Position numbers and translations under genes: made by a program. The notes beneath the pieces are model-generated. The model had not been told where the DNA came from and did not search any database. It was given only the letters and a program-made list of their open reading frames with translations. From CAJXVA01 sp963761755 (lineage in GTDB: Bacteria; Myxococcota_A; Polyangia; Nannocystales; Nannocystaceae), in NCBI GenBank assembly GCA_963761755.1, contig CAVXIC010000008.1:248001-312000 (forward strand): a stretch of DNA of 64,000 bases, in the 5' to 3' direction. Shown here piece by piece: positions 52,998 through 62,832 of this stretch (the first letter of the stretch is position 1; every line of letters begins with the position of its first letter).

Positions 52998-55900
52998 TCA
53001 GCGGGCCCGGCCCGTCGAATCTCGGTTCCAGGTGCCCGGCTGGGTTGGGTCCGGGCGTGAAGCCGTAGCGAAACTCGCCGACGACGGGCCCCGTCGCACT
53101 GGTCGCGAAGTGCCGCAGGTTGCCCGCTGCGTCGTAGCGCCGCTCGTACAGTCCGTGCGGGGTGACCGTGATGTCCTCGTCACTTTCGCGGATGACCCGC
53201 GCTCCGCCAGCGTCGTACTTGATCCGCGTCGCGTCGGTGGCCGTCGAGATCTCGCGCATCTTGCCAAACGAGGTCCACGCGATGTTGGTATCCGCGAACG
53301 ACTCGACCGCACCGTTTGCATCGTGACCGTATGTCGTCGATATTGTGCCGTCGGTGGTGTAGTGAAGCCGAGATCCGGTCGCGTCGTAGACGTACGATCC
53401 CACCCCATCCTTGGTGACGAGGTTACCCAGCACGTCGTAGCTGTGGCCACGCACTGCGCCGCCGATGACCTCCGACTCGGTGAGCCGGTGTAGCGCGTCG
53501 TGTTCGAACTCCTCGGCTTGGCCCGAATGTGAGTCGAGGCGCCAGTCGAGATCGCCCGCGGGCGTCCACCCGAAAGAGTAGGCTTGGACGTTTGCGCCGC
53601 CGTTCGCCGTGGTCGAGGCTTCGAGACGGCCCGTGGCGGGGTCGAAGATTCGTGAGGTCCGGGTGCGGTCCGCCGGGGTGGCGGCGTTGCCGAACGCATC
53701 GGTCGTGATCGCGATGTTGGCGTCGGAGTGCTCCCAGCCCCACACCAGCTCTTCGCCAGCGGGCTCGTAGAAGTGCGTCGAACGGTGGTAGCCGACGCTG
53801 TCGTAGTAGAAGTGGAGCCCAATCCCGTCCTCGAACTCGATCGCGGATACGCGGCTCCCTGTGCCGTAGGAGTACTGGACCGCGATGATGTCCCCTACGG
53901 TTTGGTTGCCCAGCAGCGGCAGCTCGGTGGTCTCCCGCACGAGCCTCGAGAAGCTGTCGTAGCGATACGCGCGACCGATTCCATCGGGGCTGGTCGAGCT
54001 GCTCAGCATCCCCAGCTTTTGCCCATCGTATGTCCACGTGGACTGGCCTTCCGGCGCGATCTCGAGCGTCCTTCGGCCAAGATCGTCGTACTCGGAGATG
54101 ACGACCTGGCCCTTGGCGTCCGCCGTTGCCTTGACCTCGTCGAATGGCGAGTAGACCCTCGAGCGGGTGCCGAAGGCCGGGTCGGTCTCGGAGAGCAGCC
54201 GGCCAACGCCGTCATACGTGTACGTGGTGGACGGTTGCGGCCCAACTGCGCCGCTTGCGCAGTTGCGACGCACGGTGTCGAGCCGACCGAATGGGCCGTA
54301 GTCGTAGCAGGTCGAAGTGCCCAATGCGTCGTGTGCCACAACGACCCGGCCCTTCTGGTCGGTGACCCGAGAGTGCGTGTTGTTTTCTTCGTCGGTGTAG
54401 AAGGACTCCAGCGGAAGCACCTGCCCCTGCCACCCCGCTGTGATGGTCGTGCTCCACCGCTCCTGGGTCTCGGGCAGCTCCGAGCCCACCGCATCGACGA
54501 CCACGGTCCGGCGGGTGCGGCCGTTGTCGTCATACTCGACTGCGGTCCAGTAGTCCGGATCGTTGCCGACGAACGCGTTGTGGCTCGTCCGCGCAAGACG
54601 GCCCCAGGCGTCGTATTCGTTGCGATAGTAGATATCTCCCGCCGGCGTCCCCTGCTCGGGCACAGGGAACTGTTGGGAGTCGGCAACGCCCCGAAATGTA
54701 ACCTCCAGCGGCTTGCCGGTGGGCCCGATCTGAGTTCGTGTTACCTGACCCAAGACCCGCTCTTGGACCTGGAACACGGCGCCCAGCGCGGGGTTTCCCG
54801 CCTCGTAGAAAGTCTTCGTTCCAGAACCGTCGGTCACGCCCTGCGGGGCGTTCTTTCGCAGCGACCCGATCGTCCTGAAGAACCCATCGAAGACTCGCTG
54901 CTGGGTCACCCCGTTGGGGTCGACGGTTGCAAACGTCGTTCCCGACGCGGACTCGGAGAGCACGTACGATGTGTGGTTCTCGGAATTGGTGACGCTGAGC
55001 GGGAGCACGCCATCGGCGTCCCACTGCGTGCTGGTTGCGCGCGTATCAGCCCCGCCAAAGCCCGCGACTCTCACCAGGTCCAGGTTGCCCCGCGCGTTGT
55101 AGCCGAAGCTCGTGCGCCGATAACGGCTGTCGGTGGTGTCGGGCTCGCGAATCGACTCCACCAGAGTATGGCGGGGCGCGTTGAAGTTGCGCCAGATCGT
55201 GCGGGTTTCGCAGACGCCGGCTACGCAGCTTTCTTCTTCCGTGCGGCGGAACTGGTAGAACCACGCATCCTCGTCGTCGAGCGGGTCGGTGAACGTCGAT
55301 GTGGTGACTTCGTTTCCGGACGAAAAGGTTCGCGACGTCATCATGCCGCGGTCGTTCATGACCGTGGTCGCGGTAGCCTCTCGAATCATCCCCACGCCGG
55401 AGCTGTCCTCGCAGTCAACCTGGCTTGTTAGCCCACTATCGGGGACTGTGAGGGTGTAGTTGTGGACGTTGGCCGGATACGAGAACCAGGTCTGCTGCTG
55501 GTAGGGGCGGACGAGGGCCCACGCGTCCACATCCTCGCAGCTGATCACCCTCTGCAACAGCCCGAAGCCGGTCTCGTTGTACGTGATCGTCTCGACTCGC
55601 TCGGGTCGGCCGGCATACGGATAATCCGCAATGTCCGCGTTGTACGAGAGGTCATAGGACCGCCGGGTTGTTGGTTGAGGGACGCCTACGCCGGGCGCTC
55701 CCGCGGGGCGCACGACCGATTCCTCTACGAGTCCGTAGCCCACCAACCCGCGGCCATGATCATCGTAGACGGGGTCTTCGTAGCGGTAGCGGGTCCGGCC
55801 CATCGGAGCCGGTTCCTCACCCACAGCGGGACCAACCTGGACGGCGAGCTCGGAGACCACGGTGCTTTGCTTGCGCAGACGTCCCCGAGGGCGCTCTCCG

Positions 55901-58698
55901 CTCACCGACCCTACGGGACCCAGGGTATAGTCGAACTCCTCCCGCGCGCCCATTCCGTTGGTGATGGCGTCGAGGGTGACACGGGTGTTTGCGCCCATGA
56001 TTGAGGCTCGCTGGGCAACGGAGCCGTTCTCGCAGACCTCTCCCGGCGCGCCGCCCTGAAGGCCGATGAACCAGACGTGGTGGCCGTCGTCGGTCGCAAA
56101 CGCACGACCCGGTCGCTGGAACAGGTTCGGCCAGTCATCGTCGGTCGACTGATTGTAGCTCGGATAGTAGGTGGGCAACGAGGGAGTCCCGCCGTCGAAG
56201 TAGTCGCCGTCCGCTTGGGAGCTAAGAATCGCGCCTTCGAACCCGTCTTGGCCCAGGCCGGGCAGGAGGAAGTCGAGCAGCCCGTCCGCGTTGTGGTCGA
56301 AGGACACCGCGCCGCGCCAGTTGATCCAATAGTTCGCATGGGCAACGCCGGAGAAAGAGTGCAGCGGCGTTGTGCGAGCGACGAATCCATTGCCCGTGTT
56401 GATGTACGCGCGCAGGACGAGTTCTTGCTCTTCGGTGGGGTCGCAGAGAAAGGCCCCAAGATCCGACGGGAATGAACTGGTGTCGAGCCCATTCTTGATC
56501 TCCGCGATGTTGGCGTAGTTGTCTCCAACCGCGAGCTCGGCACGAACGATGTCCGAGTAGCCGTCTCCGTTGACGTCGACGATGCGGTCGGCGCCCATGC
56601 CCGCCGAGTAGACCGGCGCGCCCAACTCAGCGTCGGCAACACCGTTGTGACAGCTGCGGTCGTGCCAACGCTGGAAGTAGTCGCGCGGAAGACCGCTGGG
56701 CACGAAGGCTCCAGCATCGATGTCGACGGTCAAGTATTCGTCGCGTGCTTCGTCCGAGATCGGCTGCAGCCACGGTGAACTCAGGTAGGCGCCGTAGTCG
56801 TCCTCGAAGTCGGCGACGGTGAGGGCGGAGCGGTAGGCCGGCACCGTGAGCAGACTGGTGCGGCCGTCGCCGTGCAGCGAGACCGTCAGGAGTTCATCGT
56901 GTACGGAGCATTGGAGATCGGTCGGTTCCCATTCGAAGTCGAATGGAGGTGTCGTGCCGCCCCGGTTGACTCCCAAGACCCAGCGGGCGGTCTTGAACCC
57001 ATCGCCGCGGCACAGCCACACGTCGGTCAGACCGTTCCCGTCGTGGTCCAGGGGCACCATGCTGTAGATTTTCCCCCCGTTGGCTCCCTCGCCGTCCTCA
57101 AACCACGTCGAGGCAAACTTCACGACCCCTTCCACGGCATCGTAGGTCGCATTCGAGGTCAACAGCAGGTCGGTCGCAAACGGGACGCCCCAGTAGTCGT
57201 ACCGACGGTCTGAGCCATCGACAGGGTCCGTTCCAGCTTCCGGGCTGACGGTTGGGAACAGAACCTCTGACCGGTCCCGACCAAACACTCGCGTCGCCGC
57301 GGGTGCCCACGGCTGGGCGAAGACCCTGGGGTCGGCTCGGCTCGCGTCGGGAGGCAGCATTGAAAGTGTGGGGGTGAGACGGGTCGGCGTTTGTGACCAG
57401 AATGAGCCTCCGGCTCCGGCTCCGGCTCCCGGGACAGACTCCCCCCATAGGTACGGCAGTTCGTGCTCGTCGGAACCGCTCCAGACCAGCACCTCATGCC
57501 GCTGGTCGCCGAACGTATCGAGGATGACGGACCGGCCTGGCGCCAGCAGCCGAAGGTCTTCTTCCGAGGGCTCTTTGAACTCTTCCCCATCGAACGCTTC
57601 CGCGGATATGTCGTCGCAGCCCGTCGACTCCAGTTCGGGGTTCACCGATGACCATTCGAACGTGGTCGCAGGCAGGCACGCACCCGCGCCGTCGCACTTC
57701 TGGATCGAGGTGAGAATGCTCTGCTGGGTCTGCGGGTGCGCGGTGTACTCGAGGTCGTACGTGTGCAGCGTCGTCGTTCCGTCGAGTCCGATGATCTCAA
57801 CCTGCGAGAGTCGCTGATCGCGAGTGTACGGGATGCCGGCGTAGTACCCGTGGGTCTCGTCGTTGGCGCGCGTGTCGTAGTGAAGCTCGACGGTTGCTTG
57901 GCCGTAGCCGACCTCTTCGAGCCAGTAGTCCGGGGTTCCGTTGCCGCCTCCGGACACGACCTGCCAGGTGTAGTCGACGGTGTTCGAGAACCGGTCCTCG
58001 GTGGTTGCAAGGAGCCAAGCGAACGGTCGAGACTGGGTTCCGAAGGCGGACTTCTCGTCGGGTCCGCCGAACCGGAGAATCCGGCCTGAGGGCTCATAGA
58101 CGACCCATGTCGAGAGTCGGTCATCGATCGGGCCGGACTCCAGCACGATCTTGCTGCGCGGGTCCCGGACCGTTCGGTACTCCGAGCCCGCCTCGCCGTA
58201 GACCCCCGACACCAGCGCCAGACGCTGCCCGTTGAAACACAGCGCGTCGTCGTCGTCGAACTCGATCCCGCCAACGAAGCCATCATCCGCGATGCTGTGA
58301 CTGCACCGCGCCATCGTTGGGATCCCGCCCAAGCTGAAACCGAGCCCGAGCTTCCCGTTGTTGCCCGAACTCGAGTAGTTGATCGACAGCGATGGCTGCG
58401 AGCCATTGGGCCCCGGCGCGACGTCGATGGGGATTGAGTATCGACCGTTGCCGCGACCGTCCACGCTCGCCGATCCGGGCAGTGTGCCGAACTCTGCCGA
58501 TGGCAGAATCAGGGGCCCTTGAGCACGCAATGCATCGACCTCCGCCGCGAGGCCCGGAGGTGCGCTGCCCCCTCGTAGCTGCGAATCTGGGCCGGGGAGA
58601 GGAGAATCACCGCCACTGTGCGGACCCCCGCAGGAGGCGAGAACAAAGCTCGCGGCAGAGAGCACGGCAACGATTCGTGAAGGGATGCGGGTTCTCAT
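52840..58698 (-). CDS. SpvB/TcdB/YD-repeat (Rhs-type) lipoprotein toxin body
   Basis: About 1950 residues from MRTRIPSRIVAVLSAASFVL (58698), with lipobox ASC. An SpvB-type domain (GLGFSLGGIPTMARCSHSI), VCBS/FG-GAP-like Ca sites (DVNGDGYSDIV, DHDGNGLTDVW) and a TcdB-like middle domain (NGMGAREEFDYTLGPVGSVS) follow. Many YD repeats run to 53 kb (YDAWGRLARTSHN, YTYDGVGRLLSETD). These proteins form a shell around a toxic C-terminus. The frame changes near 52995; after it the body frame reads nonsense to 52840. It is far larger than any other gene here. Confidence 0.9.
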   Translation of the reverse strand: MRTRIPSRIVAVLSAASFVLASCGGPHSGGDSPLPGPDSQLRGGSAPPGLAAEVDALRAQGPLILPSAEFGTLPGSASVDGRGNGRYSIPIDVAPGPNGSQPSLSINYSSSGNNGKLGLGFSLGGIPTMARCSHSIADDGFVGGIEFDDDDALCFNGQRLALVSGVYGEAGSEYRTVRDPRSKIVLESGPIDDRLSTWVVYEPSGRILRFGGPDEKSAFGTQSRPFAWLLATTEDRFSNTVDYTWQVVSGGGNGTPDYWLEEVGYGQATVELHYDTRANDETHGYYAGIPYTRDQRLSQVEIIGLDGTTTLHTYDLEYTAHPQTQQSILTSIQKCDGAGACLPATTFEWSSVNPELESTGCDDISAEAFDGEEFKEPSEEDLRLLAPGRSVILDTFGDQRHEVLVWSGSDEHELPYLWGESVPGAGAGAGGSFWSQTPTRLTPTLSMLPPDASRADPRVFAQPWAPAATRVFGRDRSEVLFPTVSPEAGTDPVDGSDRRYDYWGVPFATDLLLTSNATYDAVEGVVKFASTWFEDGEGANGGKIYSMVPLDHDGNGLTDVWLCRGDGFKTARWVLGVNRGGTTPPFDFEWEPTDLQCSVHDELLTVSLHGDGRTSLLTVPAYRSALTVADFEDDYGAYLSSPWLQPISDEARDEYLTVDIDAGAFVPSGLPRDYFQRWHDRSCHNGVADAELGAPVYSAGMGADRIVDVNGDGYSDIVRAELAVGDNYANIAEIKNGLDTSSFPSDLGAFLCDPTEEQELVLRAYINTGNGFVARTTPLHSFSGVAHANYWINWRGAVSFDHNADGLLDFLLPGLGQDGFEGAILSSQADGDYFDGGTPSLPTYYPSYNQSTDDDWPNLFQRPGRAFATDDGHHVWFIGLQGGAPGEVCENGSVAQRASIMGANTRVTLDAITNGMGAREEFDYTLGPVGSVSGERPRGRLRKQSTVVSELAVQVGPAVGEEPAPMGRTRYRYEDPVYDDHGRGLVGYGLVEESVVRPAGAPGVGVPQPTTRRSYDLSYNADIADYPYAGRPERVETITYNETGFGLLQRVISCEDVDAWALVRPYQQQTWFSYPANVHNYTLTVPDSGLTSQVDCEDSSGVGMIREATATTVMNDRGMMTSRTFSSGNEVTTSTFTDPLDDEDAWFYQFRRTEEESCVAGVCETRTIWRNFNAPRHTLVESIREPDTTDSRYRRTSFGYNARGNLDLVRVAGFGGADTRATSTQWDADGVLPLSVTNSENHTSYVLSESASGTTFATVDPNGVTQQRVFDGFFRTIGSLRKNAPQGVTDGSGTKTFYEAGNPALGAVFQVQERVLGQVTRTQIGPTGKPLEVTFRGVADSQQFPVPEQGTPAGDIYYRNEYDAWGRLARTSHNAFVGNDPDYWTAVEYDDNGRTRRTVVVDAVGSELPETQERWSTTITAGWQGQVLPLESFYTDEENNTHSRVTDQKGRVVVAHDALGTSTCYDYGPFGRLDTVRRNCASGAVGPQPSTTYTYDGVGRLLSETDPAFGTRSRVYSPFDEVKATADAKGQVVISEYDDLGRRTLEIAPEGQSTWTYDGQKLGMLSSSTSPDGIGRAYRYDSFSRLVRETTELPLLGNQTVGDIIAVQYSYGTGSRVSAIEFEDGIGLHFYYDSVGYHRSTHFYEPAGEELVWGWEHSDANIAITTDAFGNAATPADRTRTSRIFDPATGRLEASTTANGGANVQAYSFGWTPAGDLDWRLDSHSGQAEEFEHDALHRLTESEVIGGAVRGHSYDVLGNLVTKDGVGSYVYDATGSRLHYTTDGTISTTYGHDANGAVESFADTNIAWTSFGKMREISTATDATRIKYDAGGARVIRESDEDITVTPHGLYERRYDAAGNLRHFATSATGPVVGEFRYGFTPGPNPAGHLEPRFDGPGPLTRLERRPRGRCDRRPADRLHRAPAEAGRFMAPGETRSMRRRGTRTSYVRTGR

Positions 58699-58758
58699 GA
58701 CGTTCCTGGAATCCTCGAAGACGACGGTTTCTCCGCCCTGCCTGGGCCCAGCGTGCAT

Positions 58759-59097
58759 ACCCCCCCCCTTCCCGAAAGATCAACGGGCGCTCTTCCTATG
58801 CGGCCCTGGGGGACAGGTGCGGGACACTCGACTTGACAGCCCCGCGGCCGGCTGTCCCGACGGGCGTCCTCCGCCCGAACTCGCCGGCGATGTCCATGTC
58901 CTGCGCGCCACGGCCGGCTGGCGTGAGGTGGAGGAGGTGGTCCGCTTGTTTTCGTTTCACCGGGAACGACCCGTCTCCCCGAACACCGCCGGGCCCCAGT
59001 CGTCGACGTCGTGAAGCTCGGTCTCGACCTCGAACTTCACGGCGAAGTTGTCCTTGGTCGGTGCCGGCGAAGCCCACCAGCGGCTTCGCCGGACAGC
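58759..59097. other. Intergenic region with one strong hairpin
   Basis: No convincing gene is seen. It contains an 11-bp perfect hairpin at 59064-59092 just after dnaE2. On the minus strand an open fragment reads DNFAVKFEVETELHDVDDWG, possibly the remnant of a coding sequence. Confidence 0.5.
59064..59092 (-). terminator. Hairpin after dnaE2
   Basis: ccggcgaagcc (59064-59074) pairs perfectly with ggcttcgccgg (59082-59092), starting six bases past the dnaE2 stop. There is no T-run, so termination is uncertain. Confidence 0.45.
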
Positions 59098-62000
59098 TCA
59101 GTGAAAGCTTCGCACCACGGTTCCTTGGCTCTCGAACTTCAGGTCTGGGTCCCACAGGGCATCGGCCACGAGATGCACGACGCCGTCTTGGGACTGTATC
59201 CGGCCGGTGACCCCGAGCAGGACCGCGGTCTTGGCCAACACCGGGTGTGCCTCGAAGATCTGCTTCCAGACCACGACGTTGACGGTTCCGGTCTCGTCTT
59301 CGAGCGTATAGAAGGTGACCCCGGCGGCGGAGCCGGGGCGCTGGCGGCAGATGACCATGCCGACGTAGCGGATCTTGCGGCCGTGGCGGAGTTCGGCGAC
59401 GTGGTCGGCGGTGGGGATTCTTTGCGTGCGCAGCTGGGGGCGAATGCACTCGATGGGGTGGCCGCGCACGCTGTGCATCGAGGTGCGGTAGTCCCAGAGG
59501 ATGGCCTCGCTGCGGGTCAGCCGTGCGAACAAAGGTCCGTCGTCTTGGTCCTCGTGCGCCGGGGCGGTCTCGCCGGGCAAGGGCAGGGTGTCGGCCACCT
59601 TGGCCAGCAGGCCGCGCAGGGACCAGATGGCGTCGCGCCGCTCGATGCCCAGCGAGGAGAAGGCGCCCGACTCGGCCAGGGTGTGCATGGCCTTTTGATC
59701 CAACCGCGTGCGCCGGACGAAGTCTTCGGCGCCGGCGAAGGGGCCCTGATCGAGCGCGGTCTCGACCTTGGCGCGCTGCCGCAGACCGAAGCCCTGCACG
59801 TAGCGGTAGCCCATGCGCACGGCGAGCTCTCCTTTGGCCTGGCGCTCGAGCGTGCAGTCCCAGGCGCTGGCCATCACGTCGACCGGCAGCACCGCCACGC
59901 CGTGGTGCTTGGCGTCCTCGACGATGCTACCGGGGCTGTAGAACCCCATCGGTTGCGCGTTGAGCAGCGCGCAGGTGAACGCGGCGTGGTGGTGGCAGCG
60001 CAGCCAGCACGTGACGTAGGCGATGAGTGCGAACGAGGCCGCGTGGCTCTCGGGGAAGCCGTACTCTCCAAAACCTCGGATCTGTGAGTAGACCCGCTCG
60101 GCGAACTCCTGCGGGATGCCGTTGGCGATCATGCGGGTGATGAGTCGCTCGCGGTGCTGCTCGATGCGGCCGCTGCTGCGCCACGCCGCCATGTCGCGCC
60201 GCAGCTGGTCGGCTTCGCCGGGTGTGTAGTCGGCGACCAGCACCGCCAGCTTCATGACCTGCTCTTGGAAGATCGGGATGCCCAGCGTCTTGCCCAGCGC
60301 TGCCTTGAGGGTGGGGTGGGGGAACTCGACCTTCTCCTTGCCCGTGCGTCGACGCAGGTAGGGGTGCACCATGTCCCCCTGAATTGGACCCGGTCGCACG
60401 ATCGCGACCTCGATGACCAGGTCGTAGAACGTGCGGGGCTGCAGCCGCGGCAGCATGGCCATCTGGGCGCGGCTTTCGATCTGAAACGTGCCCAGCGTGT
60501 CACCGCGCGAGATCATCGCGTAGGTGACCGGGTCCTCGGCGGGCACCGTGGCCATGTCGAGCTCGAGCCCCTCGTGCTCGAGCAGCAGATCGAAGCAGCC
60601 GCGCACCATGGACAGCGCGCCCAGTCCCAGCAGGTCGACCTTGAACAGCCCCAGGTCTTCGACGTCGTACTTGTCCCACTGGATGACCGTGCGGTCCTCC
60701 ATCGTGGCTGGCTCGATCGGCACCAGGGAGTCGACCGGCTCGTGCCCGAGCAGGAAGCCGCCGGGGTGGATGGAGAGGTGGCGGGGGAAGTCGGCGATCT
60801 CGCGGCAGCGCTGCAGCAGGTGCACGTGCTGCGGCGCGGCCGGGTCGAGGCCTGCGTGCTCGAGCAGGTCGGCACCAAAGCCGGTGTCGTAGTGCGTGAG
60901 CATCTTGGCGACCCGATCGAGCGCGGTCTGAGGAATGCCCAGCGCCTTGCCCACGTCGCGGACGGCCGAGCGTGCGCGGTAGCGAATGAAGTTGGCCACC
61001 ATCGCGGCGTGGCGCCGACCGTAGCGCTCGTAGACCCACTGGATGACCTCTTCGCGGCGCTGGTGCTCGATGTCGAGGTCGATGTCCGGCGGCTCGGCGC
61101 GCTCGCGGCTGAGGAAGCGCTCGAAGAGCAGGCCCATGCGCACCGGGTCGATGGCGGTGATGCCCAGGCAGTAGCAGACCGCGCTGTTGGCAGCGCTGCC
61201 GCGCCCCTGGCAGAGAATCTTCTGCTGACGGCAGAATTGCACGATCTCCCACATCGTCAGGAAGTAGCCGCCGTAGTCGAGCTCGGCGATGAGGCCAAGC
61301 TCCTTGTCGAGCTGGGCACGCACGTCTTCGGGGATGGCACCGTGGTAGCGGCCCATCGCGCCTTCGTAGGTCTTTTCGCGCAGCCACTGACGCATGCTCA
61401 TGCCCGAGGGCATCCACTCGGCGGGATAGACGTAGCGGACCTGGTTGAGCGAGAAGTCGCAGCGCTGCGCGACCTCGAGGGTGCGCCGAAGCGCGTCCGG
61501 ATCGTCGGCGAACAGGTCTTCCATTTGGGCCACCGTCTTGAGGTCGTGCTCAGCGTTGCTCCGAATGGCATCGCCGGCGGTGGCGAGGGTGCGACCGCTG
61601 CGAATGCACGAGAGCACGTCTTGCAGCGGTCGCCGGGAGACCGCGTGATACAGGACCTCCACCGCGGCGACCCGCGGCACCTCCAGACCCGCGGCCGCGC
61701 GGCGAAGCGTGTCCTCGCCGCCGATCTCATTGCAGCGACGATGTCGGGCGCACAGCGCGTAGAGCCGATCTCCGAACGCTTCGCGCAGGGGCTCGAGGAG
61801 ATCGGCGTGCTTGCACAGCACGAGCAGGTCCTCAGGGGCGCTGAGCAGCTCGTCGAGCCGCGTCACCGAGCTGCCCTTCTCGCAGCGGGCCCGGCCGGCC
61901 GAGATGAGCGCGCAGGCCGTCGCATATCCGCGCCGACTCGTGGGCAGCACGATCAGCGGTTGCTTGCTTTCGACCGCATCCCCCACGCTCAGCTCCGTGC

Positions 62001-62193
62001 CCAGCAGCAGCCGCTGCCCCAGCTCGCGGGCTCGCACGTGGGCACGAACCGCACCGTAGAAGCCGTCACGATCGGTCAGCGCCAGCGCGGGCAGGCCGAG
62101 GGTGTGCGCCTGCTCGACCAGCTCCGCGGGATGGGATGCTCCCTCGAGGAACGAGTAGTTGCTCTTGACCCAAAGCGGTACGTAGGCGCTCAT
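59098..62193 (-). CDS. dnaE2: Error-prone DNA polymerase DnaE2 (ImuC)
   Basis: A 1031-residue C-family polymerase starting MSAYVPLWVKSNYSFLEGAS. The PHP domain is N-terminal. The polymerase core has PDIDLDIEHQRREEVIQW, GFGEYGFPESHAASFALIA and RPGPIQGDMVHPYLRR. The short C-terminus ends with an OB fold (GMVICRQRPGSAAGVTFYTL). The length and lack of the DnaE1 tail identify DnaE2. It acts in translesion synthesis with ImuA/ImuB under SOS control. A LexA-like box overlaps its promoter region. imuB lies 1.1 kb upstream, separated by two genes. Confidence 0.96.
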   Translation of the reverse strand: MSAYVPLWVKSNYSFLEGASHPAELVEQAHTLGLPALALTDRDGFYGAVRAHVRARELGQRLLLGTELSVGDAVESKQPLIVLPTSRRGYATACALISAGRARCEKGSSVTRLDELLSAPEDLLVLCKHADLLEPLREAFGDRLYALCARHRRCNEIGGEDTLRRAAAGLEVPRVAAVEVLYHAVSRRPLQDVLSCIRSGRTLATAGDAIRSNAEHDLKTVAQMEDLFADDPDALRRTLEVAQRCDFSLNQVRYVYPAEWMPSGMSMRQWLREKTYEGAMGRYHGAIPEDVRAQLDKELGLIAELDYGGYFLTMWEIVQFCRQQKILCQGRGSAANSAVCYCLGITAIDPVRMGLLFERFLSRERAEPPDIDLDIEHQRREEVIQWVYERYGRRHAAMVANFIRYRARSAVRDVGKALGIPQTALDRVAKMLTHYDTGFGADLLEHAGLDPAAPQHVHLLQRCREIADFPRHLSIHPGGFLLGHEPVDSLVPIEPATMEDRTVIQWDKYDVEDLGLFKVDLLGLGALSMVRGCFDLLLEHEGLELDMATVPAEDPVTYAMISRGDTLGTFQIESRAQMAMLPRLQPRTFYDLVIEVAIVRPGPIQGDMVHPYLRRRTGKEKVEFPHPTLKAALGKTLGIPIFQEQVMKLAVLVADYTPGEADQLRRDMAAWRSSGRIEQHRERLITRMIANGIPQEFAERVYSQIRGFGEYGFPESHAASFALIAYVTCWLRCHHHAAFTCALLNAQPMGFYSPGSIVEDAKHHGVAVLPVDVMASAWDCTLERQAKGELAVRMGYRYVQGFGLRQRAKVETALDQGPFAGAEDFVRRTRLDQKAMHTLAESGAFSSLGIERRDAIWSLRGLLAKVADTLPLPGETAPAHEDQDDGPLFARLTRSEAILWDYRTSMHSVRGHPIECIRPQLRTQRIPTADHVAELRHGRKIRYVGMVICRQRPGSAAGVTFYTLEDETGTVNVVVWKQIFEAHPVLAKTAVLLGVTGRIQSQDGVVHLVADALWDPDLKFESQGTVVRSFH

Positions 62194-62218
62194 ACAGTGG
62201 CCCCCCGCGCTGCGGATG

Positions 62219-62235
62219 GCTGAACATGGTATCAG
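62219..62235 (-). promoter_or_regulatory. LexA-like SOS box upstream of dnaE2
   Basis: On the minus strand the site is ctgataccatgttcagc, about 26 bases before the dnaE2 start. It fits 14 of 17 positions of the Myxococcus-type box as I recall it (CTRHAMRYBYGTTCAGS), including the complete GTTCAGS half. The match to that consensus is from memory. Confidence 0.65.
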
Positions 62236-62306
62236 TTTTTCTTCGCACGTGTCGAGTGACGCTGTGCGTCTTGCCAGCCGCCTCGCGGTCGGCCACCATC
62301 GTGGCG

Positions 62307-62819
62307 ATGCGTTTGGCGACCACCGCTTGGTTCGCTGCGGGCTGCGGCCTCGCGGTGATGGTCGTGGGTGCTGGACGACTTGCCCTCGGGTTCGCGCGCT
62401 CCGAGCAGACCACCGCGTCCATCCACGCTCCGGCCGTGGCGAGCCTGTGGTCGATGACCCCCGCGGCAGACTCGCCTCTGTCGACAGACGCGCCAGACGC
62501 CCCCGACGCTGGCGCAGCGCCGTGGAACCTGGTTCCCCTTCAGCGACCGCGTCACCTCCGGGAAGCCGAGCCGGTCGCGTCGCCACCACCGCTGCCGATC
62601 CGCGGTCCGTCGTGGAGCCCCGACGATCCACGCCTCCCGCAGACCCGCTCGACGCGCGCGACGTGGAATCCCGACGATCCGCGCATGCCCGAGGGAACCG
62701 CGGTGTCCGTGGTCGTTCGCGCCTACTGGAATCCCGATAGCGCCACGCTTCCGGTGCCTCGCGGCCGCCGCGTCCCCGCGGCGTGGAACCCCGACGACCC
62801 GCGTCTGCCTGAAGGCTAG
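62307..62819 (+). CDS. Secreted or anchored protein with WNPDDPR repeats
   Basis: A 170-residue protein from MRLATTAWFAAGCGLAVMVV (a GTG two codons upstream also possible), giving one hydrophobic segment. The C-terminal half has four related motifs: WSPDDPRLP, WNPDDPRMPEG, WNPDSATLP and WNPDDPRLPEG, about 17-27 residues apart. I do not recognise the family. The region between the segment and repeats is Pro/Ala-rich. The gene lies divergent from dnaE2, whose LexA-like box is about 70 bp upstream of this start. Confidence 0.6.
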   Translation: MRLATTAWFAAGCGLAVMVVGAGRLALGFARSEQTTASIHAPAVASLWSMTPAADSPLSTDAPDAPDAGAAPWNLVPLQRPRHLREAEPVASPPPLPIRGPSWSPDDPRLPQTRSTRATWNPDDPRMPEGTAVSVVVRAYWNPDSATLPVPRGRRVPAAWNPDDPRLPEG

Positions 62820-62832
62820 CCTGCCCAGGGGC

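Noticed and set aside
58796..59449. Minus-strand frame between the toxin and dnaE2
   Set aside because: Most of it is a shadow of dnaE2, and the rest shows no recognisable domain; only the hairpin is worth noting.
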